Below, piece after piece: positions 1 through 12,059 of a stretch of DNA of 64,000 nt (positions within the stretch are counted from its first letter, which is position 1; each line of letters opens with the position of its first letter). This stretch comes from Agrostemma githago (taxonomy: Eukaryota > Streptophyta > Magnoliopsida > Caryophyllales > Caryophyllaceae). The stretch lies in NCBI GenBank assembly GCA_958450325.1, contig OY288247.1, positions 61,073,701 through 61,137,700 on the forward strand, in the 5' to 3' direction. The notes under the pieces are model-generated. The model was not told the origin of the DNA. It made no database searches and saw only the letters and a program-made list of their open reading frames with translations. A program made the translations under genes and the position numbers.

Positions 1-568
1 TGAGACGGAGGGATATGAATGATGAGGAGACGGAGTGAGCGACGGAGACTCAGAGGCCGCCGGCGAGGGGAACTTAAATCGAATTACTGTGTCTTCCTCT
101 ACATCATGTCTAGGAATTAGGGTTTCATTCCGTGTTCTTCGTGTTCTCTTCAATTCGTCTTCTATTCGTGGCTGGGTTTGATTTAAAGTTTCAGTAAGGT
201 TTTTTTCGTGGCTGCCTTGATTTCATTTCGTGGGTTCTGGGATACAATTTCTCATTTCGTAGGTTTTAACTTTATTTTATTTGAAAAAAGAATTTGTAGG
301 TTTCTATTATCTAGAATTTCTTACTCTTTGGAACCTCTTGTTGTACCAACAGGTTTTATTGATGTGCTCTTTGGAACCGGTTTAATTTACAATAGGTGCA
401 AAAACATCTTAATAAGGCCCAAATATTTTACTCATTACCTTTGGCACCTCTTGTTAGTGAGCAACCGGTTTCTTTGGCACAAGATTTTTTTTGGGGGGGT
501 CTAAGGCACCTCTTATTTTTACAACCGGTTCCTTTTAATAGGTTCCAATGGCATTAATTCTACTAGTG
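1..568. mobile_element. CACTA (EnSpm) transposon, terminal part
   Basis: The segment ends at 568 with TCTACTAGTG, the reverse complement of a CACTA-type terminus (CACTAGTAGA). Before it lie subterminal repeats typical of this superfamily: the motif AACCGGTT recurs near 376, 461 and 521, each close to a GGCACCTCTT-like or TTGGAACC-like block. The next three bases (AAG, 569-571) could be the 3-bp target duplication, but the other end is outside the window so this cannot be tested. Bases 1-200 contain a GC-rich start and a T-rich stretch that I do not recognise; they may be captured DNA or element interior. Confidence 0.6.
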
Positions 569-571
569 AAG

Positions 572-1213
572 GCTCTTCTTGTGTTGCATCCCATATTTCT
601 TGAGCACGGTGGCCAAGGTTTTCTCGAGGAAGTGTTTACCTCTATCGCTTATCAAGACCCTTGGGACTCCAAATCTAGGAAATATTATCTTGGTTAAGAG
701 CTTCATCACCGATTTTGCATCACAAGTTTTATTGGGGATTGCCTCCACCCACTTACTCACATAATCCACCGCTACTAAGATATACTCGTTCCCATATGAG
801 GATGGGAAAGGACCTTGGTAATCTATTCCCCACACATCGAAAAGCTCGACGTCGAGCATATATTGTAGTGGAATCTCATGGCACCTTGATATATTCCCAC
901 TCCTTTGGCACTTATCACAACTCTTGACATAGGCGGCTACGTCATGGTATATGGTGGGCCAATAAAATCCGCATTGTAGGATCTTAGCGGATGTCTTCAT
1001 TGAGCTCGCGTGGCCGCCACAAGGCATATCGTGGCAATGCATGATGATAGACTTGGCTTCTTCATAAGGTACACATCTCCGGATTACAACATCGGCACAT
1101 GAGTTGTATAGGTTGGGATCATCCCAATGGAATTGCTTCACATCGTGGAAAAAATTCTTCTTCTTGTGGGAGTCATAATCTTGAGGCACAATTCCCGACA
1201 CGATATAATTCAC
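572..1213 (-). pseudogene. Integrase fragment of element E
   Basis: About 215 codons are open. The zinc-binding part shows H and H in HCHDMPCGGH and C..C in SCDKCQ. The catalytic core shows the first Asp in WGIDYQGPF and the second in LISDRGKHF. The third acidic residue and the C-terminal domain are absent, because the reading frame runs into the CACTA terminus. The enzyme family inserts retrotransposon cDNA into chromosomes; this copy cannot. The expected partner domains (RT and RNase H) lie immediately upstream on the minus strand. Confidence 0.85.
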
Positions 1214-1217
1214 TTAA

Positions 1218-2536
1218 TCAGCATACCACGGGGATTCTACTATCGGATAGCACTAAGAGGTGATCATCTCGAAGAGAATCATTGATAGGAATTTCCGGAT
1301 CACGGTCTTCGAGCACTAGACGAGATAAATGGTCGGCAACTACATTTTCCGTACCCTTCTTGTCCCAGACCTCAATATCAAACTCTTGGAGAAGTAGAAC
1401 CCACCGGAGTAAACGAGCTTTAGAATCTTTCTTGGCCATAAGATATTTCAAGGCCGAATGGTCGGTATGGATGATGACTTTTGATCCAAAAAGATAAGAT
1501 TAGAATTTCTCCATTGAATATATCACCGCTAGAAGTTCTTTCTCGGTGGTGGTGCAGTTTGCTTGAGCGGAATCGAGTGTCTTGCTTGCATAATGGATGA
1601 CATGAAGCTTTCCTTCTTTTCTTTGGCCTAAAACCGCCCCAATAGCGAAGTCACTCGCATCACACATGAGTTCGAAAGAAATACTCCAATCCGGTGGTTG
1701 AATTATAAGGGCCGAGATAAGAGCATTCTTCAACCTAGTGAAAGCATCAAGACAAGAGTTAGTCATAACAAAAGGAGCATCCTTGGCGAGGAGTTCCGTT
1801 AAGGGCCTAGCTATCTTGGAAAAATCTTTAATGAAACGGCTGTAAAACCCCTCATGTCCAAGAGAGCTACGGATTCCCTTAACGTTACTAGGTGGAGGCA
1901 ATTTTTCAATGACCTCGACCTTCGCCCTATCAACCTTTATTCCACGGTTAGACACTACATGACCTAAGACTATTCCCTCCGTCACCATAATGTGGCATTT
2001 TTCCCAATTTAGTGTAAGACCGGTTTCCTTACACCGTTGTAGGATCTTATCAAGATTTTCCAAGCAATTTTCAAAAGAAAACCCTACAACGGAGAAATCA
2101 TCCATAAATACCTCAAGGGTCTTTTCCACAAAATCGGAAAAAATAGACATCATGCAACGTTGAAACGTAGATGGCGCATTACATAACCCAAAGGGCATAC
2201 GACGGTAGGCATATACCCCATAAGTAGAAGTAAAAGTTGTTTTCTCTTGATCATCGGGATGGATCGGGATTTGGAAAAATCCCGAAAATCCATCCAAATA
2301 ACATAAGTGAGAATGTTTCGCCAAACGTTCCAACATTTGATCTATAAAAAGGAGGGGGGAATGGTCTTTCCGGGTGGATTTGTTAATTTGAGATAGTCTA
2401 TGACCATGCGTCACCCGGTAACCGACCTAGTAGACACTAACTCGCCTTTCTCATTTTTGACAACCGTCGTCCCACCTTTCTTAGGGACGACATGAACGAG
2501 ACTAACCCACTTGTTATCTGAGATTGGATAGATTAT
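1218..2536 (-). pseudogene. Reverse transcriptase-RNase H, element E
   Basis: The best open part (2414-1500) encodes the palm of a Ty3/gypsy reverse transcriptase with YLDGFSGFFQI, MPFGLCNAPSTFQRCM and the catalytic FMDD. The RNase H start (FELMCDASDFAIGAVLG) and the TTEKELLAVIYSMEKF segment follow. The RNase H tail continues in 1451-1218 (VVADHLSRL) after a frame change near 1497. Sequence 2415-2536 still matches the RT fingers (VVPKKGG-like, read in minus), so the domain continues up to the solo-LTR target site. The RT N-terminus lies across that insertion at 6412 and above. Confidence 0.85.
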
Positions 2537-2541
2537 ATTAG

Positions 2542-5500
2542 TGTAACACCCCTGATTTACAAATTAAATTAATTTAAAATTTTATTCGTATTTTTATTTT
2601 GTTTACGATTTAACTCGTAATTCTCAAAATAATTATAAAACAAATTTATCGTTTAATCGTGTCAACTCCTAAAATACTATTTGTCTCGGAAACTCTTATA
2701 TTTAAAACATATTTTCATTTCTATTTCGAATTAATTTATACAGTTAATTTAATTCTTACTGAAAGTCTATTTCGACAATTTAAATTCTAAATTCTCTTTA
2801 TTTATTTACATTTAAGCTCGAATTTTCTATTTTTCTGGTCGAAGCTCATTTATTTCAAGTTTCGTCAAAATATTTATTTCATTTCCTCGAAAAATCAATT
2901 TAGTCCACTTTATCGAAAATTTATTATTTATCGGAAAATAGATTTTCATCGTCTAATTATTTATTTCTATAAACTTTGTTTTCGTCACAAATAATTTATT
3001 TACTCATCTTATTAGACGGTCCAATTATTTATTTATTTTATTGATTCAGTTTTAATTTGTCTTATGGGTCAGTCAACTTATCGTTACGGAATTCGTTTCT
3101 CATCACCCGATTCAATTAATCATTTCGTATTATTCTTTTAATCTGTATTTTCTTACTCACTTAATGGGATGATTCTTTTCCTTTTCCCACTATGTAACAT
3201 ACACCCCCTTTGCTTTATTCTTTTCCACCGTTTCAATCTTAGTCCATCTCCATTTTCCTTATTTTGTTTACATTGCACCGCTTCACTCTCCCCCTCCTTC
3301 TCCTCATTCTTTTTTTTATTGCTGCTGCAGGTTTTTGCACCTCGGTCTGCCACCATTTTTCTTGCTGCTGTTCATCTCCTCCCTCTTCATTCGTCATCTT
3401 CTTCTGCGTGGCATTTGATGTTCGTTGCGGCTGCTATTTACTGCCACCGCTGCTGCTGCTACACTCCTGTTGCTGCTACGCTGCTGCCTTGATTGCTACT
3501 GTTTTTCTCGGCTCTGAGGTCGGTTCTGGTGTCCTCTGATTCAGATAGGTAATCCCGTTCTCCTCTTCCTCTTCTTTGTGTACTGCGTGCGTTACTGCTG
3601 CCCCTGTTTACTACGTCTTCTTCTCCTCTATTTTCGTGTCATACTGCTGATGCTCCCTTCTTTTTCCATGTTTGATTGCTGTTGTGCGCTGCTGCTATTG
3701 TCTTCGTCGATTCGGGTCTGATTTCTGCTGTTGTTTGTTCCTGCGCGATGCTGCTGTTGCGAGTCTCATTCTTTCTTCTCCTCCTTCTTCCTTGCCTTTT
3801 CTTATTTTCTTCTTCTTACACTAATCTGTCCTGCTGTGGTTACCGCGCGATTGATGTTGTTTGCTTGGTTCCGATGTCGATTTGCCATGTCGTTTCTGCT
3901 GCTGCTTTTCTTGTGGGATAGCTTCTTTCTTTTGCCTGGTCCGTGGCTTGTTGTCATTTGTTTCCTGTCGTTATTCTTCTTCTCTTGCTGCTGTTGTCGA
4001 CATTGTTACGGCCTTTGTCTCCACTGTCATCATTTCTATCCGTGTCCACTTTGCTGCTGCTATTGCATCTCAGCTCGTGCCCCTGTTTGTTTTTTTTTCT
4101 TCCTTGACTCGATGTTGAGTTTGTCGTCTTGTGATCCGTTTACTGTTGTGGATGTTGTTTGCAACTATTGTCGATTTCCCCGAATTCTATGTTCTGTTTG
4201 TTGTTCTGTCTTCCAGTTTTCTCGAATATTGTTGTCCTGCTACGTCTTGGTTCTTCTTTTTCTCCTTCTTCGTTCGATATGTCCGTTATTGCTGCTCTTT
4301 GTGTGTTTGCTGTTGTTGTTTGGGGTTACACTATTCTGATCGGTGTCTACTTCTTCTTATCATTCTTCTCCTTCTTCTCTTGTTTCATTGCTCCATTTTC
4401 TTACTATAGTCTTTTCCAACTTTCTCTAATACCGACTCCTTGGTTATCGTGTCTTCGTGTTTCGAATTTTCGTTGGAGTCTCAAGCTATTCATTGGAACA
4501 AGTGTGAAGACGACTTTCGAGTTCGTGACTGCAATTTGGAATATTAGACGAGCAAATGCTTTGAAGTTATTTATTCGACTCAAGGTAACTTGACGTTACT
4601 CGATTTTATGTCGTATGTTTGAGTAGTAGTATGTGGTAAATATTTTAACTTCGGTTTTCTAATTTTAGCTATTTATTATTTGCTAAAAATATTATTTTAA
4701 ATTGTGCCTTATAAATATTTTACAAGTTTTAGATATCATTTTATAAATCGTTAGTGATTTAATTATTTACGATCGTTATAATATTTTGTTAGTTATCGTG
4801 ACCCTAGTAACTAAATAATATCGATTTCATATTTTCGTCATATTTCGTTAATTTCTAATTTTAACTTGAAATCGTATTTTTATATTATAATCAAGATCTG
4901 TATACTTGTTCAATAAATTAATTTCGTTTTACGACTTATATTGATAAATGAGAAAATAGTCAATTTTGTTTTAAATATATTTTTAGTCGAGACTATTTTC
5001 ACTAATAATTTCTTATTTGTTTACAATTAACTATTTTTGGTAAAATCCGTATTATTTATTATTAAAAGCTATTTGTTAAAAATATTTTGAAACCTTTGAA
5101 AAATTCATTTCATTTATAAAACTCGTTGACTCAATTAATTTTGATATCGCTTTTCTTAAAACATATCTTTTCTAAAATTTATAGTTTTAACTGGATTTTC
5201 TAATTATTTATAAAATACTATATATTGACTTATTATATTTTAAACCAAAATATTTTGAGTAACGAATTTAGAAAATATTGAAGTTACGATAACGACGATA
5301 ATAATAAAATGCTAATTTCGTTAGAAATGCTATTTTAATACATTTCACTTATTTTAATAACTTACGAATTTTCTATTACAATATTTCTATTTTAGTAAGT
5401 TTCTATTTATAGAAAGTTTATTTTTTATTATATAAAATGTTTATTCTTTTTATCTTCATATCATTTATATTGATTATATCTTTTAAGTATCGATAATGGT

Positions 5501-6406
5501 TTGTTTTGGAGTTATGGAATAAGGACAAGTGTGGGTTTAGAATAATATAGTCTGGGATGTACGTTTTTGCCATCAACTGTAAGGCTGGTGTGTCTTTATG
5601 GGGCACATTGGTTGTTGAACTGAGCATGGTTTGTGTTCAGGAGAGTGTATGTTTTGACCTTAAGCTAGATACCGCATCGTGTTAGTCGCCGTCAGCTGAA
5701 CTAGACATATTTGTTGTCTAGGAGGGGTATGCACTACTTAAACCAGGACCTAGCTCGCTGCACGCAGTCCTGTTATAGTTGAGTTGCCTAGTTAGAGACT
5801 GGATTCTGTTATGAGTTAAGTCTACAGTTCTCGAAGATAGTTTCTAGTATTATCCTGGTGAAAGTCTAGATTCTACATTAATCCTATCCATAACGCCATT
5901 TTGAATATTTTTATTATTATCGATACATTTTGATTTGCAAGTTGGCAAATAATTTAAGTTTTCTTCTGAAAACTTGTTCTGATTTTATTATTCCAATATT
6001 TTAAGTTTTCTCCGAAAGCTTATTTTCATTATATCATTTAATGTTTTCCATTTTAATTATTTTGATATAATAATACTATTATTTTTCTATATGATATAAT
6101 ATGGCTGGGAGAACGTCCGAGTTACTCCCCACTGACGTGGCTATTATGTTTATAACATGACAGGTATTTGCTGCTGGGTTTTGGGTGTGAGTTAGCGAGT
6201 AGCGTGGATCCTACTCTTTCTTTATTCATGTAATTTATGGATTTGTATAACCATTTGGTGAATTTTCTTTTTAGCCCTTTTGTAAAAAGAGGCCTTTGTA
6301 TTGACTTACCATTTCTTTTAATAAGATATAGTTTGTCAGTGTGTTTTAATCTCAACTATACAGTGTTTCCGCCACTGTATTGCGATAGATTTTCTAAGGG
6401 ATTACA
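2542..6406. repeat. Solo LTR, Tekay/Del-like (3.87 kb)
   Basis: The segment starts TGTAACACCC and ends GATTACA. It is flanked by the exact 5-bp duplication ATTAG at 2537-2541 and 6407-6411. No PBS, coding domain or second LTR is present inside, so this is a single LTR left after recombination between two LTRs. The TGTAACACCC start and the multi-kilobase LTR length fit the chromovirus Tekay/Del group (family knowledge). It sits inside the RT of element E. Positions 3170-4440 are strikingly pyrimidine-rich on the plus strand. The rest is AT-rich and holds no gene. Confidence 0.85.
3170..4440. other. 1.3-kb pyrimidine-skewed tract inside the solo LTR
   Basis: The plus strand is dominated by CTT, CTG and TTC runs, with repeated GCTGCTGCT and TTCTTCTCC blocks and very few A residues. 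The skew opens many long reading frames (Leu-, Ser-, Phe- and Cys-rich). I regard these as compositional artefacts and not as proteins. The tract ends where the AT-rich part of the LTR resumes. Confidence 0.6.
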
Positions 6407-6411
6407 ATTAG

Positions 6412-7393
6412 CATCAAGAAGCTTTAGCACCTCCTTCCTCACTACCTCGGCCATGGCGGGATTAAGGCGTCTTTGACGCTCAATGGAGGAGGTGCTTTCA
6501 TCCTCCAAAAGGATATGATGAGAGCATAAGGCGGGACTAATACCACGAATATCATCAACAGTGTACCCAATGACTTCTCTATATTTTCTCAAAACTTCCA
6601 ACAAATCATGTACTTGATGGTCATTAAGTGCACTATTGACGTTAACGGGATAAGACTCATTAGGACCTAAGAAAGCATATTTAAGAGATGAAGGAAGAGG
6701 TTTCAACTCCACTTGAGGAGGCGTAGATCTCTCCTCATATAACCCTTCCTCGACCAAGCTTTCTAATGACCTTGTGGTGCATTGCTTCAAGATTGAGTCC
6801 ATAGCTAGAGCATATTCCATTGCATCAATTTCCGAATTTCCGACAATGGACTCCTCAAGGGCATAATTAGCATCTTGTTCCATGAAAGACTTCTCAAGCA
6901 TTTGTACTTGGTAGCATGATCCAACATTTGAAGGCTTCTTCATGGCTTTCTCAAGTGAAAACTCCATCTTGTCATCCCCGACTTGAAGTGAGAGCATACC
7001 ATTCTTGACATCGATAAGAGCTCCCCCGGTGGCTAAGCATGGACGACCAAGTATAATGGGAATCTTGATGTCTTCGGGGATGTCCATAATGTAGAAGTCA
7101 CACGGGATAATTAAGTTCCCGACCTTGATTGGCACATCCTCGGCTATCCCTATTGGATATTTAACGAAACGATCCACTAATTGAAGAGATACTCTTGTGG
7201 GAGCTAGCTCAAAACATTCAAGCTTATTAAAGATGGAAAGGGGCATAAGACTTACACTTGCCCCTAAATCACAAAAGGCCTTCTCAATATTAATAGAGCC
7301 AATCGAGCAAGAAATAGTAAAGCTCCCGGGGTCTTCCAACTTCGGTGGTAGCTTGTTTAAGAGAACGGCACTACACTCCTTTGAAAGGCTCAC
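6412..7393 (-). pseudogene. Aspartic protease and start of RT, element E
   Basis: An open stretch of about 327 codons from 7393 down to the solo-LTR target site. The retropepsin motif is AFCDLGASVSLMPLSI, with the Athila-type D-L-G in place of D-T/S-G, and the conserved ILGRPCLATGGALIDV follows about 90 residues later. The C-terminal part (HHILLEDESTSSIERQRRLNPAM) is the spacer into reverse transcriptase. After LLDAN the frame meets the inserted LTR; the native continuation is found at 2536 and below. Proteases of this class cut the Gag-Pol polyprotein. Confidence 0.85.
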
Positions 7394-7399
7394 CGATAA

Positions 7400-9455
7400 T
7401 TACTCACCATATAACTTCTTGGAAATGATATTCATCAAGAATTTGCCATAGGAGGGGATGTCTCTAATAACCTCAAGAAAAGAGAGTGTGATATGCATAC
7501 TCTTCATCATCTCCAAGAACTTACCATACTTTTGCTCAAGCTTGACTCTAGCTAATCTTTGAGGAAATAGTATTGGCGGCACATATGCTTTAACTTCATT
7601 AGTCACCTTGGGATTTCTTTTGCAATATGATCTTCAACAATAGGTGGTTTATCAACAACCACTTCAATTGGACCCTCTTTTTCACCATTTGCTTCCTCAC
7701 TTACTTCATCTACAACATTAGTTTTCCTCTTCTTGCTAACCACAACTTCATCCAATATGCGCTCATTCCTTAATTGAATAGCATTCAATTCGCCTTTACC
7801 TTTAGGATTTGCTTTAATGCCACACGGAAATGTCCCACTTGACATGGTCAACTCGTTAACTTGATTTGCGAGTTGTTGGATTTGATGATCGGTGATTCTT
7901 TGGGCATTTTGGACTTGACTCTTCAATTGAGAAATTGAGAATGTAGTCTCTTCATGGCGTTGGTCTTGACGTTGAATGAAACTATTTTGGGTGCTCATCA
8001 TTTGTTCCATAAGTACTTCCAAATTGGACTTTGGTGGTGGAACTTGTTGTTGTACAACTTGTTGTTGTGGGACTTGTGCAAGTTGTTGTTGGACTTGTGG
8101 TATAGGAGTAGTGAAGGGTGTAGGAGCTTGATATGGAACTTGAAATTGATTTTGGAGGGGGGTTTGAAATGGAGTGGTGTTGAATGTTGGCCTTGTTTGG
8201 AAGTTTCTATCTTGAAACCCGATGTATCTTGTGCTTGGAAGTTAAACCCTTGGTTTGGCCTTTGGAAGTTTTGGTTGAATGTAGTCTTTTGATGATTGAG
8301 TGGTGTTTGGAAGTTCTTGTTCCCATAAGATAGGAACGCTCTTTGCCCGGGGTGATATTGATTGTTGTTGAATGCTTCCCTTGCATTAGACTCCCATATG
8401 CCATTGGCTTGCTCCATGGTAGTGATAACACAACACTTCGTGGCATCATGACTTGGACTTCAACATAACTCACAAGATAACTCATTGGTCTCCTTAGAAG
8501 AACTTCACCCTCCTTGCTTGAATTGAGAAAGTTGCTTTGTCAAATTGTCAATCTTTGCATTGAGAGCATTCTAGGTTTCACTATTGTCTTGCTTCTTCAA
8601 CTTTCTTCTATCCCCACCCCAATGATGATTGTTGGAGGCCATCTTCTCAATGAAAACCATAGCCGCGGTGTGGTGTACTAGATCAATAGCACCACCGGCC
8701 ACCGCATCCAATCCCACTTGGTATTCGGGACGCACACCATTATAAAAGGTAAGGATAACAATGTGAGGAGCTATGCCGTGATGAGGGCATTGTCTTAGCA
8801 ATTCCTTGAACCTTTCCCATGCATCATAAAAGGATTAATGGTCTTCTTGAGCAAAGTTGGTTATATCATTTCCACACTTCGACGTCTTGTCCGGTGGAGA
8901 GAACTTCAATAGGAAAGCCTTGGATAGTTTGTTCCAAGTATCAAAAGAACCGGCCGGTTGACTTCTTAACCACTCCTTAGCTCTCCCCGTCAATGAATAA
9001 GGGAAAATTCTCAAGCGAATAGCTTCATTCGAGGCTCCATTGATCTTGACATTATAGCAAGCTTCCAAGAATACATGAATGTGCTCATTGGGGTTATCAA
9101 GAGGTAACCCGAAAAATTGATTTTGTTGCACGAATTGAATAAGAGTTGTCTTGATCTCAAAATTATTTGCTCCAATTGCGGGCCTCGTAATACTTGATTG
9201 CGACACCACTTGGGCTGTCGATTCCTCTCGTATAGAAGCCATAATAAGAGGCGGTGATGGGGGTCTTGGAGAATTAAATTCTTCTTTGGATATAATTTCT
9301 TCCTCGGATTCGGAAATAATAGGAGGTGAAGGTGGTTGCCCTTGATTTCTTCTTCTTTCGGCGTTGTATCGCCTTGTCGTAGCTTCAATCTCGGGATTCA
9401 ACAAATGAATTGGTGAGAACTCAAGAATCCGCCTACTCATGCAAAAACAATACAA
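7400..9455 (-). pseudogene. gag of element E, broken by frameshifts
   Basis: The region is split over several frames. 9455-8835 holds the retrotransposon Gag core (FPYSLTGRAKEWL, followed by SFDTWNKLSKAFLLKF). 8801-8571 continues it (RQCPHHG, YNGVRPE). A Gln/Asn-rich part covers 8417-7998. 8022-7603 has a Gln-rich, probably coiled segment, and 7606-7400 carries the Athila C-terminal signature (YVPPILFPQRL, PSYGKFL). The Cys-His knuckle expected near 8440-8500 is disrupted. Gag proteins package the element RNA into virus-like particles. Confidence 0.8.
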
Positions 9456-9563
9456 AAACTAGAAAGTAGAGGTTAGATCACGAGCAAAGGCACACCAAAG
9501 TGTGCAAAGTAACCAATGACTTAGTCTAAACGCAAGAATAAAAACTACTAGTACCGTTAACAC

Positions 9564-9581
9564 TCCCCAGCAACCGCGCCA
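9564..9581 (-). promoter_or_regulatory. Primer binding site of element E
   Basis: Read on the minus strand this is TGGCGCGGTTGCTGGGGA, close to the complement of the 3' end of plant tRNA-Asp (TGGCGCCGTTGCCGGGGA, the usual Athila PBS). It lies 6 nt inside the LTR that ends at 9588, which fixes the orientation of element E as minus. Confidence 0.75.
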
Positions 9582-9587
9582 AAAACT

Positions 9588-10298
9588 TGTTGGGGTTTTA
9601 AATACCTCGCAAGGGTGTGATTGTATCGTTGCACTAGAAAGGGTCGGTCCACAAGGAGTGTAGTGATTCCTAATCGCTTTAACTCTAAGTGTTTATCTAA
9701 GTCGATAGAAATGAGGTGATAGTAAACTAAAACTAGATGAATAAATGATAACTAAAATAAGGAATGACTAAAAATAAAATAATAAGAAAAAGCGATAACT
9801 AAAGAATAACGATTTATCATGAATAAGAAGGGTCTAGGGAACGATGTCGCTTCAATTCACCCAAATTGCACCAAAGTATATCGAGTATCGAAGAAATCAA
9901 GTCAAGGGCAAAGTTGTATGCGTTCTAGGTCGGCCACCTCCCTCCCGGGTTCGTGTCCGGCCACCGTGTTACGCACGCTGGGTTGTGCACGGTGGCTACG
10001 TGTCTGCCGGAGTTACACACGGTCGGCCGTGCTTAACTCAGTCTTCCTATATTTTCTCTTTTTGATCTTCTATGCGCTTGTTTGGGCTCGAACTCGGCCA
10101 ATGAGTCTTCTTTTGCTCAGGCATGCTCGGGTTTCATCGTTTTCGACACGGAAATGCCTAAAAACAAACGACAAACGTAAAAACCCGTGTAACACTAAAG
10201 ATAGACGAGATGAGCCAAAATGCCTAAGAAAATGCGATAAATCGAGGCTAAATAAACGTCTTAAAGGCGTAGAAATGCGGTCAATAATGGAGTTATCA
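9588..10298 (-). repeat. 5' LTR of element E
   Basis: On the minus strand it starts TGATAACTCC at 10298 and ends CCCCAACA at 9588, next to the PBS. It is about 711 bp long. A GC-rich block with repeated GGCCAC, GTGCACGG and CGGCCGTGC motifs lies at 9930-10040. The partner LTR is missing, so its age cannot be read from an LTR pair. The 5 bases AAACT (10299-10303) would be its target duplication, but the other copy is lost. Confidence 0.75.
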
Positions 10299-10627
10299 AA
10301 ACTGGAGCGAAAGGCGATTGAAAAGGCAAAAAATACACGAATCGTGATTGATCAATGCTCTAAGAGTCTAAGGTTCACATTACGAAGTCAATGTGAGATT
10401 TGATAATTTGGAAAGGAAATGGAGCAAGGAAATGGAGTAAGAAGAATTCGGAAAGGAAGAACTAGGAAAAGAAATGGAGTAAGATGAGTTGAATAGGATG
10501 GGTCCTATGTTTTAATAGGATGGGTTTATTATATAACCGTGCTTTTAAATTGTTTTAATAGGACGGGTTAAAGTTATAACCATGCTTTTATATTAACGAG
10601 GACGGTTCTATTGACCAACTGCGCTAA

Positions 10628-12059
10628 TCCCCTATATACTAAAAGAATAACAACTTTCCAAAATTTTCCCTCCAAAATGCATTATTTCTAAAGATGGAAG
10701 TTAAACAAAGAGTACTTTAAAATAAATTGGTAACCCATTACATTTCACGGATGATGATAAAATCATCAAAATGGTAAATTTATAGTATAGTCATTCTTTG
10801 CTTCACACTAGAAAAATATATTCGGCTTTTTTTTCTAAATAACGTTTTTGTTTTTCAAGTTGAATCTCTAAACATTAATTTTTATAAAAATGCGGAAATA
10901 GTCCAATTTCTATTTCATAAAAAAAATATGAGGGAATTAAGTGTTTCGAAATATGAGAATAACATAAATAAAAATATACTTTGTAGATATAATATTTTCA
11001 TCTAAACATACATTTATTAATTTTACTCATTACCTTGATTGCTTATTAATTTGAAATTATTTTCTCAAAATTGAGGAATGTAAACATTAGTTAGAGCTGA
11101 TCAAATGGCCCAGGCCCGGTGGCCCAGCCCGACCCGACCCGATTTTTTCAAGGGCTTTGGGCCGTCGTGTTGGCCCAAAAGAACCCGAAGCCCGGTCTGA
11201 TCTAAGCCCGATATAAGTTTAGGGCCGGGTATGGGCCGACCTTAAGGCCCGAATTTTGATCCGACCCGACCCGAATTTTTAAAAAAAATCGCACATAATA
11301 TATGTTTTTTAAGTTTTAAACTTCTTTTATGTGGAAATTCATGTGTTTTTTTATCCCAATTAAACCCTATTTTTTTAAAATGAAGTCCTACAATTTTTGT
11401 ATGGAAGTCTATGTTTTTTATATGTTCACAATTATAATACACGGACACTAATATCGTATATATATTTGTACTGTGGTATGTTAATGTGATACATAATACT
11501 CGTAATAATAATACAAAAAATTGTCCAACAACAAAACTATTTGTGAAATGTCTAATTGAGGACTCGAGGTAAACTTTGTTCTTATTTCTTAATACAGAGT
11601 ATTAATATATCATATTATCAATTTATCATTATGTACTCTAGTCGTCTGATTAATTTCGAGTATGTTTTAGTAAAAACGGGTTTGTTTATTAGTCAGGTTG
11701 ACTGCGGGCAAAAAACTCGATTAAATGTTGGTTAAATTGTACTAATAATTTTTTTTAAGGTGACATAAAAAAGTATTAATTTAATCCCGAACGATCGTTG
11801 TGGCCCGTACGGACCCGAAAAAGCCTGCAAGCCCGGAAAACTTGAATGTGCCCAGCTTGGGCCTTACAAAGTGGCCCGTTTGTTAGACCCGGCCCACAAG
11901 ATGGGCTCGAATTTTATGGCAAAGCCCGGACCAAACCTGACCCGACCCGACCCATGATCACCTCTAACATTAATATACCTCCGATTTAAAATCATTAATT
12001 AGTATGCTACAAAGTAAACTTTATGTATATCGTGCATTTATGCACGGGGCCTACCCTAG
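10628..12059 (+). mobile_element. Non-autonomous Helitron
   Basis: The 5' end is TCCCCTATATACTAAAAG, a plant Helitron-type start (TC...). The 3' end is a perfect 6-bp stem with a TTTA loop (CGTGCATTTATGCACG, 12031-12046), followed after about 10 nt by CTAG (12056-12059). It lies between A (10627) and T (12060), the standard Helitron host dinucleotide. The CACTA subterminal sequence continues on both sides. No Rep/helicase is present. It contains a hAT element at 11092-11966, and the rest is AT-rich without genes. Confidence 0.7.
11092..11966. mobile_element. Non-autonomous hAT element
   Basis: The termini are TAGAGCTGATCA and, in reverse complement, TAGAGGTGATCA. The flanks are the 8-mers ACATTAGT (11084-11091) and ACATTAAT (11967-11974), 7 of 8 identical, as expected for a hAT duplication. 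The subterminal parts are full of GGCCCG/CGGGCC words (for example GACCCGACCCGA) on both sides. The centre is AT-rich. No transposase is encoded. Confidence 0.8.

Larger units (their letters stand above)
572..10298 (-). mobile_element. Athila-like LTR retrotransposon E, 3'-truncated
   Basis: Read on the minus strand the order is LTR (10298-9588), PBS, gag, aspartic protease, reverse transcriptase, RNase H and integrase. This is Ty3/gypsy order. The RT motif FMDDFSVVG and the text around it (LNWEKCH, GIVLGH, LPPPSNVKGIRS) are characteristic of the Athila lineage. The 3' end of integrase and the 3' LTR are missing because a CACTA terminus abuts at 568. A solo LTR (2542-6406) interrupts RT. Several frameshifts and stops show that the copy is dead. 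Confidence 0.85.

Noticed and set aside
3169..4593. Long overlapping open frames rich in Leu, Ser, Phe and Cys
   Set aside because: They arise from the pyrimidine-rich tract in a solo LTR, occur in several frames at once and show no domain.
9819..10403. 194-codon plus-strand frame
   Set aside because: It lies on the opposite strand of the LTR of element E, runs past the LTR end and has no recognisable domain.
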